DNA of 64,000 nucleotides from Roseivirga pacifica. GTDB taxonomy: Bacteria; Bacteroidota; Bacteroidia; Cytophagales; Cyclobacteriaceae. Shown piece after piece: positions 1 through 8,314 of this stretch. The position numbers and the translations under genes are program-made. The notes beneath the pieces were generated by a model. It did no database searches and was not told where the DNA came from. It saw only the letters and a list, made by a program, of their open reading frames with translations. Numbering within the stretch: the first letter of the stretch is position 1; the number at the start of each line of letters is the position of its first letter. The stretch covers positions 1,557,501 to 1,621,500 of the forward strand of contig NZ_FOIR01000001.1 in assembly GCF_900111145.1 (NCBI RefSeq), given 5' to 3'.

Positions 1-547
1 TTCCAAAATGAGAAGCACCATCTGCTCGGTTTGGTGTTAGGCCAATCTCGAAAACAAAATCGGAAGTAAGGTTAAAGTATTCGGCTGCAGGCGTACCGTT
101 TGGCATGTCGGTGTCTAGCACCAAAATACCATCGTGCGATTTGCCTAAGCCAATCTCGTCTTCGGCACAAATCATTCCTTGTGATGCCTCGCCACGAATT
201 TTTGCTTTCTTAATGGTAAAAGCCTCGCCTTCGCTTGGGTAGAGTGTAGCGCCAACTGTAGCCACTACAACTTTTTGTCCTGCGGCCACATTTGGAGCCC
301 CACAAACAATTGGTGATGGTTCGCCTGTGCCAATGTCTACCGTGGTAACCGAAAGTTTATCGGCATTTGGGTGCTTTTCGCAGGTTAAAACCTCTCCAAT
401 TACCAGGCCCTTTAAGCCGCCTTTCACAGATTCAACTTCTTCAACTCCTTCTACCTCTAGCCCGGTTTGAGTAAGTAGAGCCGAGATTTCTTCAGGAGAC
501 TTATCTATTGCGATGTAATCTTTTAGCCAGTTAAGAGAGATTTTCAT
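1..547 (-). CDS. pheT: Phenylalanine--tRNA ligase beta subunit, N-terminal part (cut by window edge)
   Basis: Only the first ~182 codons lie in the window; the frame stays open to base 1. The protein begins MKISLNWLKDYI, the typical PheT start, followed by the OB-fold tRNA-binding domain (roughly residues 40-150, including VCGAPNV and MICAEDEIGLG) and then the LTPNRADGASH motif that begins the B3/B4 region. PheT pairs with PheS to charge tRNA-Phe in the cytoplasm; the beta subunit carries the editing site, which lies beyond the edge. The ATG at 545-547 is the only sensible start. Identification is firm from family motifs; the C-terminal part cannot be judged. Confidence 0.95.
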   Translation of the reverse strand, partial: MKISLNWLKDYIAIDKSPEEISALLTQTGLEVEGVEEVESVKGGLKGLVIGEVLTCEKHPNADKLSVTTVDIGTGEPSPIVCGAPNVAAGQKVVVATVGATLYPSEGEAFTIKKAKIRGEASQGMICAEDEIGLGKSHDGILVLDTDMPNGTPAAEYFNLTSDFVFEIGLTPNRADGASHFG

Positions 548-686
548 ACTTGTATTGTTGACTTAAAAGTCGATTCGATACACCAATAATGTACCGTTGA
601 TGCTACATGATATTATAAAATGCCATAATTGGTGTTCTTACCATTTGGCATTCGGCAAAAATAAGCTTTTTGCTGATTGAAATAAC

Positions 687-1307
687 TTAGTGTTCGGTTT
701 TATATAGCTTTTCTCCAGCGCTTACAGGAATGTTCATTAGGTTTTCGCGTGGGGGAATAGGGCAGCTATACTCATCGTTAAAATGGCAGTAGGGATTGTA
801 TGCCGTATTAAAATCGATAACTACTGAATTTGTGTTACGGTAGGTTACATCGAGGTAGCGGCCGCCACCGTAAGTTTCGTCCGCACTAGTTTCGTCTGCA
901 AACATAAGCGATAGCCTGTTTGGGTCGGTTTCTTCCCAGTCTTGGTAGAGCAGTAGCTTTTGAGGTTTTCCTTCTAATGTAAATGTGGCGTAGGCAAAGG
1001 GAATGTATTTTAGTTGTTCGCCAGTTGTAGATTCTATAAAAATTGGTTGGCGAGCTCCGAGCATTTCCAGCTTGGCAGTCACTTTGTACTTTTCGTCAAC
1101 TGGGTAGTAGTTCAGGCCGGTAAAACTTTGTTTGTCTTCTTCTTTAAGTGGGGAGGAAGAGGAGAGCATTTGGCCGTTTCTGTCTTTACGGTTGGTTTCA
1201 ATCCTTTCTATGTAATCTTCCGTGCTCTCGCCAATGGTTAGAAAGTTGAGAATTGTAACCCCAATAAGGGCTACTACTAGAATTCCGAAAATTGTACTCC
1301 GCTTCAT
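687..1307 (-). CDS. DUF1684 family protein, membrane-anchored or exported
   Basis: 206 aa. An N-terminal hydrophobic segment (about residues 7-26) suggests a signal anchor. The C-terminal half carries the DUF1684 signature: GGGRYLDV, then FNTAYNPYCHFND and YSCPIPPRENLMNIPVSAGEK. Family members often occur as extracytoplasmic proteins in Bacteroidota, and no activity is established that I can cite. It lies upstream of pheT on the same strand with a 139-bp gap, so it may be independently transcribed. Start ATG is at 1305-1307. Confidence 0.85.
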   Translation of the reverse strand: MKRSTIFGILVVALIGVTILNFLTIGESTEDYIERIETNRKDRNGQMLSSSSPLKEEDKQSFTGLNYYPVDEKYKVTAKLEMLGARQPIFIESTTGEQLKYIPFAYATFTLEGKPQKLLLYQDWEETDPNRLSLMFADETSADETYGGGRYLDVTYRNTNSVVIDFNTAYNPYCHFNDEYSCPIPPRENLMNIPVSAGEKLYKTEH

Positions 1308-1389
1308 TCCTTATGCCTTGAAATCCAAGGCGAAATTAAGCTTGAGATGTTGAAAAAAGAAGTTCGGAGGAGTAAATAATAGGGGGAAG

Positions 1390-2079
1390 CTAAAGCATTC
1401 CTTCGTCTGCAAAGCTGTAATAGCCGTGTTCGGTAAAAATGATGTGGTCGATTACAGGAATTTCGAGCAATTTGCCGGCCTCACTCAGTTTGTTTGTCAA
1501 CTTTATGTCGGCTTGGCTGGGTTTAAGGTTACCGCTAGGGTGGTTGTGGATTAGAATTACTCCGCTGGCAAGATCTTCGAGCGCTTTTTTGAAAATGATT
1601 TTTGGGTCCGCCACTGTTCCGGATACTCCACCAGTAGAAACACATCTTTTGTGAAGCACCGTGTTGTTTCTGGCAAGCATCAATACCCAAAATTGTTCTA
1701 TCGGTTGATCGATCAAGTCGGGGCGTATAAGGTCGTAGGCAGTTTTTGAGCCGGTGATTTTAACGCGTTCAACGGGTGCGCTTTGGTTTCTTCTTCTGCC
1801 TATTTCTAGGGCGCTCACTATCGCAATGGCTTTCGCTTCGCCAATTCCTTTGAATTGAGTGAGGTCTTTTACACTTAGTTTGGCAAGTGCATTTAGGTTG
1901 TTACCAACGCTGGAAAGAATTTTTTTGGAGAGTTCCACCGCACTCAGTTCTGATGAGCCAGAGCCAATGAGTATGGCGATTAGTTCGGCATCGGAAAGAT
2001 TGGTTCTGCCTTTTAGTAGTAGTTTTTCGCGTGGGCGGTCTTCTTCTGCCCAACTCAGAATTTTCAATCCCTTCTCCAT
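1390..2079 (-). CDS. radC: RadC family protein with JAB/MPN-type metal site
   Basis: 229 aa, the usual RadC length. An N-terminal helix-hairpin-helix region is visible (SDAELIAILIGSG; LTQFKGIGEAKA, residues ~30-90). The C-terminal JAB/MPN domain has the metal motif HNHPSGNLKPSQAD (H-x-H-P-x7-D), preceded by the conserved GGVSGTVADPK stretch. RadC was named as a DNA repair protein, but that role is doubtful; a metalloprotease-like or nucleic-acid-linked function is inferred from the fold. It follows rpsT in the same direction, separated by a strong terminator. Confidence 0.93.
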   Translation of the reverse strand: MEKGLKILSWAEEDRPREKLLLKGRTNLSDAELIAILIGSGSSELSAVELSKKILSSVGNNLNALAKLSVKDLTQFKGIGEAKAIAIVSALEIGRRRNQSAPVERVKITGSKTAYDLIRPDLIDQPIEQFWVLMLARNNTVLHKRCVSTGGVSGTVADPKIIFKKALEDLASGVILIHNHPSGNLKPSQADIKLTNKLSEAGKLLEIPVIDHIIFTEHGYYSFADEGML

Positions 2080-2146
2080 AATTGTGTGTAATTGAATGGA
2101 GAAGATAATGAATTTATGCGACTAGTATTTACAGGGCAAGAAAAAA

Positions 2147-2170
2147 GCCAAGTCGTACGACTTGGCTTCC
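2147..2170 (-). terminator. Rho-independent terminator of rpsT
   Basis: A perfect 24-bp palindrome begins AAGCCAAGTCG and ends with its complement. On the minus strand it is followed directly by six T. It sits 22 bp past the rpsT stop and separates rpsT from radC. Confidence 0.85.
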
Positions 2171-2192
2171 CAATTATTTTGCTCCGTAAATA

Positions 2193-2444
2193 TTAAAGGC
2201 TATTAACAAGCTTAGTCAATTTAGACTTGTTGTTAGAGGCCTTGTTTTTGTGGATAATATTTTTCTTAGCCAGCTTGTCAATCATGCTGGTTACTTTCTT
2301 TAAAAGCTCTTGCGCTTCAGTCTTATCACTCGTGTTTCTCAATCTCTTGATAAAGGTACGAGTAGTCTTGTGCTGATATCTGTTTCTCAAACGTTTTGCC
2401 TCGTTTGATCTGATTCTTTTTAATGCTGACTTATGATTTGCCAT
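2193..2444 (-). CDS. rpsT: 30S ribosomal protein S20
   Basis: 83 aa, beginning MANHKSALKRIRSNEAKRLR, the unmistakable start of bS20, and rich in Lys/Arg throughout. It binds 16S rRNA early in small-subunit assembly. Transcribed alone: a palindromic terminator follows at 2147-2170 and the next upstream gene is divergent. Length is a little short of the 85-90 usual in other phyla but normal for Bacteroidota. Confidence 0.97.
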   Translation of the reverse strand: MANHKSALKRIRSNEAKRLRNRYQHKTTRTFIKRLRNTSDKTEAQELLKKVTSMIDKLAKKNIIHKNKASNNKSKLTKLVNSL

Positions 2445-2631
2445 CTATATAAAATTACTACGCTTTTTCTAATTGGGATGCAAAGATAGGTCTATTTGAA
2501 TTATTATCAAATACTTGACGGTAAAATTGATGAAGAACTTCAAACTTCCTTACAAAGGTACTTTATATGGCGTTTAAATGTGTTCTAAATCAGACTAATA
2601 ATCTGTAAATTAATGTTTTAAACTCGACACT

Positions 2632-3366
2632 ATGGAAAAAATCACTACACTTTTGGTAAGCCTTATGCTGTTTGGCTTGTCAACTTCTTTCAATATAATA
2701 AACAAAAAACCTGCAAATGCACTGGAAGGTGCTTGGGAACTGGAGACCTTAAACGGAGCGGAATTGCCCCATCGTGCGGTGCTCACTATTCAATCGCCCT
2801 ATGCTTTTTATACTGAATTTGATGTTGATAAAAAGGAGTTTGTTGGTTCTCAAGGAGGCATGATTGAGATTATCGCAAACCGAATTAACTATACTACAGA
2901 GTTTAATACATGGAGTGCTGCTGAAGTTGGCAAGAAGACCGAAATGGTAGCGGAATTAAAAGGCAATAAGGTTACCATGAAATTTGATGGTAATACGGTT
3001 GTTTTTAGCAGAGTAGACCCGGGAGTGGGCGATTTGGCTGGCTCATGGAGAATTACGGACAGAATGCGTAATGGAGAAATGCAGGCCACGCAACTTGGTG
3101 CACGTAAAACCATTAAAATGATAACCGGTAGCCGCTTTCAGTGGGCTGCCTTCAACCCTGAAACCAAGCAGTTTTCCGGCACGGGTGGTGGCTCAGTTAC
3201 CTTAGAAAATGGAAAATACACCGAACATATTGAGTTCTTCTCCCGAAACCCAGATAGGGTTGGGGCTGACCTTACATTCAATTATGAAGTAAATGGAAAC
3301 AAGTGGACCCACAGTGGCTTGAGTTCCGCTGGAGATCCAATTAAGGAGATTTGGACGAAGCAGTAA
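2632..3366 (+). CDS. Secreted protein with two lipocalin-like domains
   Basis: 244 aa with a hydrophobic N-terminus (residues ~5-22) ending near PANA, consistent with a Sec signal peptide. After it come two similar halves: residues ~32-125 (LEGAWELETLNGAE...) and ~132-244 (LAGSWRITDRMRNGE...). Each opens with a G-x-W motif typical of lipocalin-like beta-barrels and each contains a SGTGGG/SQGGM-type turn. Ligand and role are unknown. It converges with the gene at 3372, whose C-terminal domain starts with the same kind of G-S-W motif. An ATG start follows a 185-bp gap after divergent rpsT. Confidence 0.7.
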   Translation: MEKITTLLVSLMLFGLSTSFNIINKKPANALEGAWELETLNGAELPHRAVLTIQSPYAFYTEFDVDKKEFVGSQGGMIEIIANRINYTTEFNTWSAAEVGKKTEMVAELKGNKVTMKFDGNTVVFSRVDPGVGDLAGSWRITDRMRNGEMQATQLGARKTIKMITGSRFQWAAFNPETKQFSGTGGGSVTLENGKYTEHIEFFSRNPDRVGADLTFNYEVNGNKWTHSGLSSAGDPIKEIWTKQ

Positions 3367-3371
3367 TTGCC

Positions 3372-5075
3372 TTAACGGGAAATAATTGAGCTTCTTATTC
3401 TAGTAAAGGTCTCTGACTCGTTTAACGAAGCTGGTCGTGGTTGATCAATAGATTCAGCTACCTTGATTTTAATTGAGTTGTTATTGACAAGGTCAAAGAT
3501 TCCTTTCATTCTACCTATTTCCATTCCCCCAGACATAAATATAAAATCAATATGCATGGGGGACTGGCTTTCGTCTATTTCGTAAACTAAGCTGTATTCG
3601 GCCCCTGTACTTTCGTCTATTGTATTAGCGCCACCTATAGAAACGTTGTCAGCTATAATCTCTGCAAATCCACTTCTTGAAAAAATGATTTTAGAGTTTT
3701 CGGTATTGCTTTTGAGGGACCAAGAGCCTACTAACCTCTGCTTTATGCTAGTTGGTTTGCTTAGTTGTGTTTGTGAAGAAGTGCCCTGTTTTTGAGATTT
3801 AGTACTGTAGTTAGCTCCAGAGTTTAAATAGGTTACTTCTAGGTAGTCTACTTGTAATGTGGAGTTTGGAGGCACCATAAGGCCTATTTTATTACTAGAT
3901 ACCGTATGCCCTTTGCGAGCAGAAATTAGAGTTTCATTAATGAAGTAGTAATAGATGTCACCAATCTTCCTTATTGTCATTTTGTTGAAGTCATCTGTGT
4001 TGATCAAATAAGAACTTGTAAAAGGGACAATTGGATTGTAACCCGAGCTTTCTAGTTTTGAGAGGACATACTTCCCTTCAGCAGTAAACCCAAAGTGATA
4101 AGACCCATCATCATTGTTGTTCCATGTTAGATCGTTCGAAGAGTTTTGTTTTCCATCAAGGTGCATCATTCTAGTTTCAATTTGCCAATCACGGCTCCAA
4201 TCCATATCGTCTAAGGTGTGCGATATGCTATAAGCACTTTCATTAAGCGAAATCCAGTTTAGGTAACCATCGTGTACTCTCCCCATTCTTTCCCCTGGCG
4301 TATAGGGCTCCCAAGTACTGCTTGAAACATCAAAGTCTTCTCTATAAACAGCTTCTTTTTGAAAGGAGCCATTAATGTCATAATCTACATCGGCAGTGCT
4401 CACAGTGCTATAGTTTTTCTCTAAATAGGAAACCCGAATGTAGTCAACCTCGATTTTTGAGTTAGGGGGAACCATGAACCCGACATAGTCGCCTTTAGTC
4501 TGCTTATAATCAGAGCTACCTATGAATTGGTTGTTGAAGAAATAATAGTAGTTGGCGCGTACCTTTCTTACAGTAAGTTTATTGTAGTCTTCTTTATTGA
4601 CATGATCAGAATAAGTGAAGTCAACAATTCTTTTATACTCATCAACATACTCCGATACATTGTATTTGCCATTACCTGTAAAGCCAAAATGCATATTGTT
4701 ACTATTGCCACTTTCTCTATCCCATATAATGTCACTAGAAGATGTTTCTTTTCCATAGACTCTTCTGAGACGAACTTCTAACTCCCAGTCTTTATTCCAA
4801 TCCATGCCATCAACCGTTGTGTATTTTGCATGAGCCTTGTCATTGAGTGATGTGTAAACCAAAGCGCCATATTCAATTTTACTTTGGCTTTTTCCGCTCA
4901 AATAGGTCTCCCAGCTTTCGTCAGGTTCGTCAAATTTTTCTTCATAAAAAGTATACCTGTCCGCATAGCCATAGTCTGAATAGGCTGATTGTGCTAAGGC
5001 GTTATTAGTTCCTATGTAAAGAAGAAGGGTAAGGAAAGAACATGTGATGGTTAAAAAGTTATTCTTGTTTTTCAT
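3372..5075 (-). CDS. Secreted protein with duplicated LamG-like domain plus lipocalin-like tail
   Basis: 567 aa with a signal peptide (residues 1-28, ending ALAQ). Two ~185-residue domains follow (about 42-225 and 240-425) and align with each other throughout: both have EEKFD/REDFD, the x-MDW-x-x-DW-x-x-E-x-R strand, HFGFT-x-x-GKY, YYYF-x-N and the MVPPNS-x-x-x-VDY-x-x-V-x-YL ending. This pattern resembles concanavalin/LamG-like (DUF1080-type) glycan-binding folds, which is inference. Residues ~445-560 form a separate lipocalin-like domain opening with LVGSWSL. I do not recognise a catalytic motif. Likely periplasmic or surface; function unknown. Confidence 0.75.
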   Translation of the reverse strand: MKNKNNFLTITCSFLTLLLYIGTNNALAQSAYSDYGYADRYTFYEEKFDEPDESWETYLSGKSQSKIEYGALVYTSLNDKAHAKYTTVDGMDWNKDWELEVRLRRVYGKETSSSDIIWDRESGNSNNMHFGFTGNGKYNVSEYVDEYKRIVDFTYSDHVNKEDYNKLTVRKVRANYYYFFNNQFIGSSDYKQTKGDYVGFMVPPNSKIEVDYIRVSYLEKNYSTVSTADVDYDINGSFQKEAVYREDFDVSSSTWEPYTPGERMGRVHDGYLNWISLNESAYSISHTLDDMDWSRDWQIETRMMHLDGKQNSSNDLTWNNNDDGSYHFGFTAEGKYVLSKLESSGYNPIVPFTSSYLINTDDFNKMTIRKIGDIYYYFINETLISARKGHTVSSNKIGLMVPPNSTLQVDYLEVTYLNSGANYSTKSQKQGTSSQTQLSKPTSIKQRLVGSWSLKSNTENSKIIFSRSGFAEIIADNVSIGGANTIDESTGAEYSLVYEIDESQSPMHIDFIFMSGGMEIGRMKGIFDLVNNNSIKIKVAESIDQPRPASLNESETFTRIRSSIISR

Positions 5076-5308
5076 GTCTAATACTGTTGTGCAGATTTAC
5101 ACAGTGTTATGAGGCTAATTTAAGATAATTAAGCCTTTATGTTTCTTAAATATGCCGAGATCTCTGCTGAGAAGAAAGATTGCATGGAGAGCAAGCTTGT
5201 GCTAAGTTTTGTGAATGAAGCATTTTTGGCACGGTAATGGAATTACCCCTAGTGAATTCAATTAATCGATAGGTCCGGACCTTGGATGGAAGCTTTAAAT
5301 ACAAGGTT

Positions 5309-5827
5309 ATGAAAAAACGTATACTACTTATAGGAATCCTTTTGACTGGCTTTATGGCGCAAGACGCTTTGGCCCAAAGAGGAAAGAGAGATGATGATCG
5401 CGGAAGGGATAGAAGGGAAGATGTGAGAAGAGGAGACCGTAGAGACGATCATAAAGGCAAGAAGGGCAAGTTTACTCCTGTGAGAAACGATAGAGGGCAC
5501 CGAAATGATAGGGTTTACCGTGGTCGTGATGATAGAAGAAGAGGTTGGAAGAACTACGGTAGATCAACTACAGTAAGTGCTCGAAGATACTACGATTACG
5601 ACTTCCGAAGAGGGAAAAGAATTGTAGTTCGAAGAGGGGTAAGACCTTCTGGTCGTCACATTTGGGTTTCCGGACACTGGCGCTACGACCGCAGGTTGAG
5701 AAGAGATGTGTGGATTGGAGGTCATTGGTCGCTACAGAGGAGCTACCACCGCTGGGTACCCGCTCACTACGCTGTATTAGGCGGTGCGAATATTTGGGTA
5801 GAAGGTTGTTGGACCCGAGTGTACTGA
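5309..5827 (+). CDS. Basic exported protein with WxxGxW-type repeats
   Basis: 172 aa from the ATG at 5309. A TTG nine codons upstream is in frame, but only the later start puts a signal peptide (MKKRILLIGILLTGFMAQDALAQ) at the N-terminus. A highly charged Arg/Asp/Lys-rich segment follows (residues ~24-80). The C-terminal part has repeated IWVSGHW, VWIGGHW, WVPAHY and IWVEGCW motifs, typical of YXWXXGHW/BcpO-related repeat proteins found in cell envelopes. Function unknown. The transcript ends at the strong terminator at 5834-5859. Confidence 0.75.
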   Translation: MKKRILLIGILLTGFMAQDALAQRGKRDDDRGRDRREDVRRGDRRDDHKGKKGKFTPVRNDRGHRNDRVYRGRDDRRRGWKNYGRSTTVSARRYYDYDFRRGKRIVVRRGVRPSGRHIWVSGHWRYDRRLRRDVWIGGHWSLQRSYHRWVPAHYAVLGGANIWVEGCWTRVY

Positions 5828-5833
5828 ATCAAT

Positions 5834-5859
5834 AAAAACTCCGGCTAGCCGGAGTTTTT
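5834..5859. terminator. Bidirectional terminator between convergent genes
   Basis: Twelve-base arms (AAAAACTCCGGC and its complement) around a TA loop, with an A-run on one side and a T-run on the other. It can terminate both the plus-strand repeat-protein gene and minus-strand ytxJ, whose stop abuts it. Confidence 0.88.
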
Positions 5860-6240
5860 TTATGCCTGTTGTTTTATGGCTTCAGCCGAAATGCCCATGT
5901 GAGAGTTGTCGTATATCGCTCGCCCATTTTTTAGCAGTATTACTTGTGGCGACTCATGAAGCACGCCAAACTCCTGAACAATAGCGTTCGATACATCTCT
6001 GTATGCAATTAGGTCTAGGTAGTAGGAGCTAATATGCCCCATGTCAGCTGTCCAGCTGCGCTCTAAGCGGCTCAAAGTCATTCCGGAAATGCCACAACGA
6101 GTGCTGTGCTTATAAATAAGCACTGGTTTTTCATGACTTTCTTGCTTTAGCGCTTCGAGTTGCTCAATTGCTGTGAGTCGCTTCCATTCAACCGAAGCTG
6201 TTTCGGCTTTTTCAGCTTGCTTTTTCTTCCATCCGAACAT
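5860..6240 (-). CDS. ytxJ: YtxJ-type bacilliredoxin (DUF2847), monothiol
   Basis: 126 aa, thioredoxin-like. The core motif KPVLIYKHSTRCGIS (residues ~39-53) matches YtxJ proteins, which have one active cysteine where thioredoxin has CxxC. The family is annotated as a bacillithiol-system redox protein that removes bacillithiol from mixed disulfides. bshC at 15460-17046 in this window supports a working bacillithiol system. The ATG at 6238-6240 lies 1 base after the stop of the E1 dehydrogenase gene, so the two are translationally coupled. Confidence 0.9.
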   Translation of the reverse strand: MFGWKKKQAEKAETASVEWKRLTAIEQLEALKQESHEKPVLIYKHSTRCGISGMTLSRLERSWTADMGHISSYYLDLIAYRDVSNAIVQEFGVLHESPQVILLKNGRAIYDNSHMGISAEAIKQQA

Positions 6241-6241
6241 A

Positions 6242-8221
6242 CTAGTATTCGCTTAGTGATTTCAATTTTTCAAGAAGCCTTTTTTGAGGTAGAAAGTTTT
6301 CTTCCAGCGTTTTTGTAAAAGGTACCGGAGTGTCCAAACTTGCCTCACGCATTACCGGGGCATCCAACACTTCGAAACAATTTTCCGATATCCAAGCGGC
6401 TATTTCAGCACCTATACCGCCTGTAAGTGTGTCTTCGTGCAGTATAAGAACTTTGTTTGTTTTACTTACCGATTCCTTAACGGCTTCTTTGTCCCAAGGT
6501 AGCAAGGTTCTTAAATCTACGATGTCGGCAGTAATACCTTCTAATTGAGAAATTGCTTCTAGTGCCCAATGCACGCCCATACCATAAGTTACTATAGTCA
6601 GGTCGTTTCCTTCGCTGGCCAAGGCGGCCTTACCTACTTCCGTAGTGTAATAGTCGTCTGGAATTTCTTGCGTATGCGAACGATAGAGTGCTTTGTGCTC
6701 GAAGAATAAATAAGGGTTAGGGTCTTCTAAAGCTGCGTTTAAAAGTCCTTTTGCATCTTTTGCACTCGAAGGGTAAACAATCTTTAAACCAGGTACATGG
6801 AAAAACCAAGCCTCGTTCGATTGTGAGTGGAATGGCCCAGCACCAACTCCAGCACCAGTAGGCATGCGCACTACCACATCGGCATTTTGCCCCCAGCGAT
6901 AATGTATTTTGGCCAGGTTGTTTACAATTTGGTTAAAGCCGCAAGTCACAAAGTCTGCAAACTGCATTTCTACCATGGCCTTGTAGCCATTAATACAAAG
7001 CCCCAATGCGGTACCGATAATGGCCGATTCACAGAGTGGAGTGTTGCGTACTCGGTCTTTGCCAAATTCATTAATAAACCCTTCGGTGATTTTGAAAACA
7101 CCGCCATAGTCAGCAATGTCTTGCCCCATTAAAACCAAGTTGGGGTAGCGTTCCATGCTTTGCTTCAAGCCGTCTGAAATAGCATCAACAAAACGCTTTT
7201 CAGAAACAGTCTGGCTTTTAGGTACAACCACCTCTTGTTTAAATGGTGCAAAGAGGTCTTTCGTTTCGATTTGTGTATTTGCTGTTGGAATATTTTCGCT
7301 GTAGGCAGTTTCTAGTCCCTGTTCAATATCTGCTTTAACCTTGGTACGAATTTCTTGAATCAATTCTTCATTTAATACGCCCTGTTTAAGTAAGTAGGCT
7401 TCGTAATTCTCAACGGGGTCTTTTTTTGCCCATTTGTTCATTAAAGCTTTGGGTACGTATTTGGTGCCGCTGGCTTCTTCATGCCCTCGCATTCTAAAAG
7501 TGAGTGCTTCGATTATGATTGGTCTAGGTTCCTTTCTTACCTTTTCAACAGCATCTTTAATGGTGCGGTGTACCTCTAACAAGTTGTTGCCATCAATTTG
7601 TATGGCCTCTATGCCATAGCCCGGCCCTTTGTCGGTAAACTGTTTAAATCTGAATTGCTCGCTACTTGGGGTTGAAAGGCCATATCCGTTGTTTTCTATC
7701 ACAAATATTACGGGTAAATCCCAAACCGCTGCTACGTTGAGGGCTTCGTGAAAATCACCTTCTGAACTAGCGCCATCTCCGGTGAAAACCAGTGTTGCCT
7801 TTTCTGCTTGCTTTAACTTATGCGCTAAGGCAATGCCATCGGCTAGCGCCATTTGTGGGCCAAGGTGAGAGATCATGCCCACTATATTATGCTCTGCCGA
7901 ACCAAAATGGAAAGACCTGTCCCTGCCTTTGGTAAAGCCACTTAGTTTACCCTGAAATTGTGCGAATAGTCTGGCGTAAGGAATATTTCTACCCGTGAAA
8001 ACGCCTAGGTTTCGGTGCATTGGTAAAATGTATTCATCGCTATTTAGGGCGTTTACCGCACCAACTGAAACAGCTTCTTGTCCAATGCCAGAAAACCATT
8101 TTGAAATTTTGCCTTGTCGTAGGAGAATGAGCATTTTTTCCTCAATCATTCGAGGGCGAAGAATCTGCTCATAAAGGAATAATAGGTCTTCGTTTGAGTA
8201 TCCGGTTTTGTTAAAACGCAT
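6242..8221 (-). CDS. Fused E1 alpha/beta subunit of a 2-oxoacid dehydrogenase complex
   Basis: 659 aa from the ATG at 8219-8221; an upstream extension would add an unlikely hydrophobic leader. The alpha half (residues ~1-330) binds thiamine diphosphate through GDGASSEGDFHEAL...IENNGYGLS and has RPRMIEEKM and RMRGHEE. The beta half (residues ~345-659) has LMGQDIADYGGVF, GAGPFHSQS and the C-terminal ILHEDTLTGGIGAEI. It decarboxylates a 2-oxoacid and passes the acyl group to an E2 lipoyl domain. Branched-chain 2-oxoacids are the likeliest substrate for this fused type, but pyruvate cannot be excluded. No E2 or E3 gene is adjacent. Co-transcribed with ytxJ and divergent from the M16 gene with 93 bp between starts. 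Confidence 0.9.
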   Translation of the reverse strand: MRFNKTGYSNEDLLFLYEQILRPRMIEEKMLILLRQGKISKWFSGIGQEAVSVGAVNALNSDEYILPMHRNLGVFTGRNIPYARLFAQFQGKLSGFTKGRDRSFHFGSAEHNIVGMISHLGPQMALADGIALAHKLKQAEKATLVFTGDGASSEGDFHEALNVAAVWDLPVIFVIENNGYGLSTPSSEQFRFKQFTDKGPGYGIEAIQIDGNNLLEVHRTIKDAVEKVRKEPRPIIIEALTFRMRGHEEASGTKYVPKALMNKWAKKDPVENYEAYLLKQGVLNEELIQEIRTKVKADIEQGLETAYSENIPTANTQIETKDLFAPFKQEVVVPKSQTVSEKRFVDAISDGLKQSMERYPNLVLMGQDIADYGGVFKITEGFINEFGKDRVRNTPLCESAIIGTALGLCINGYKAMVEMQFADFVTCGFNQIVNNLAKIHYRWGQNADVVVRMPTGAGVGAGPFHSQSNEAWFFHVPGLKIVYPSSAKDAKGLLNAALEDPNPYLFFEHKALYRSHTQEIPDDYYTTEVGKAALASEGNDLTIVTYGMGVHWALEAISQLEGITADIVDLRTLLPWDKEAVKESVSKTNKVLILHEDTLTGGIGAEIAAWISENCFEVLDAPVMREASLDTPVPFTKTLEENFLPQKRLLEKLKSLSEY

Positions 8222-8314
8222 GTATTTGTGCCATAGGTATCGAGCAAAAATAAAGTAAAGCCACAAAGTCAGAAATTAAAGGGCATAATTTTTAATTTAG
8301 CGCTCCATAAGCAT

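Noticed and set aside
5282-5308. TTG start for the WxxGxW-repeat protein
   Set aside because: It would put nine polar residues before the signal peptide; the ATG at 5309 is better.
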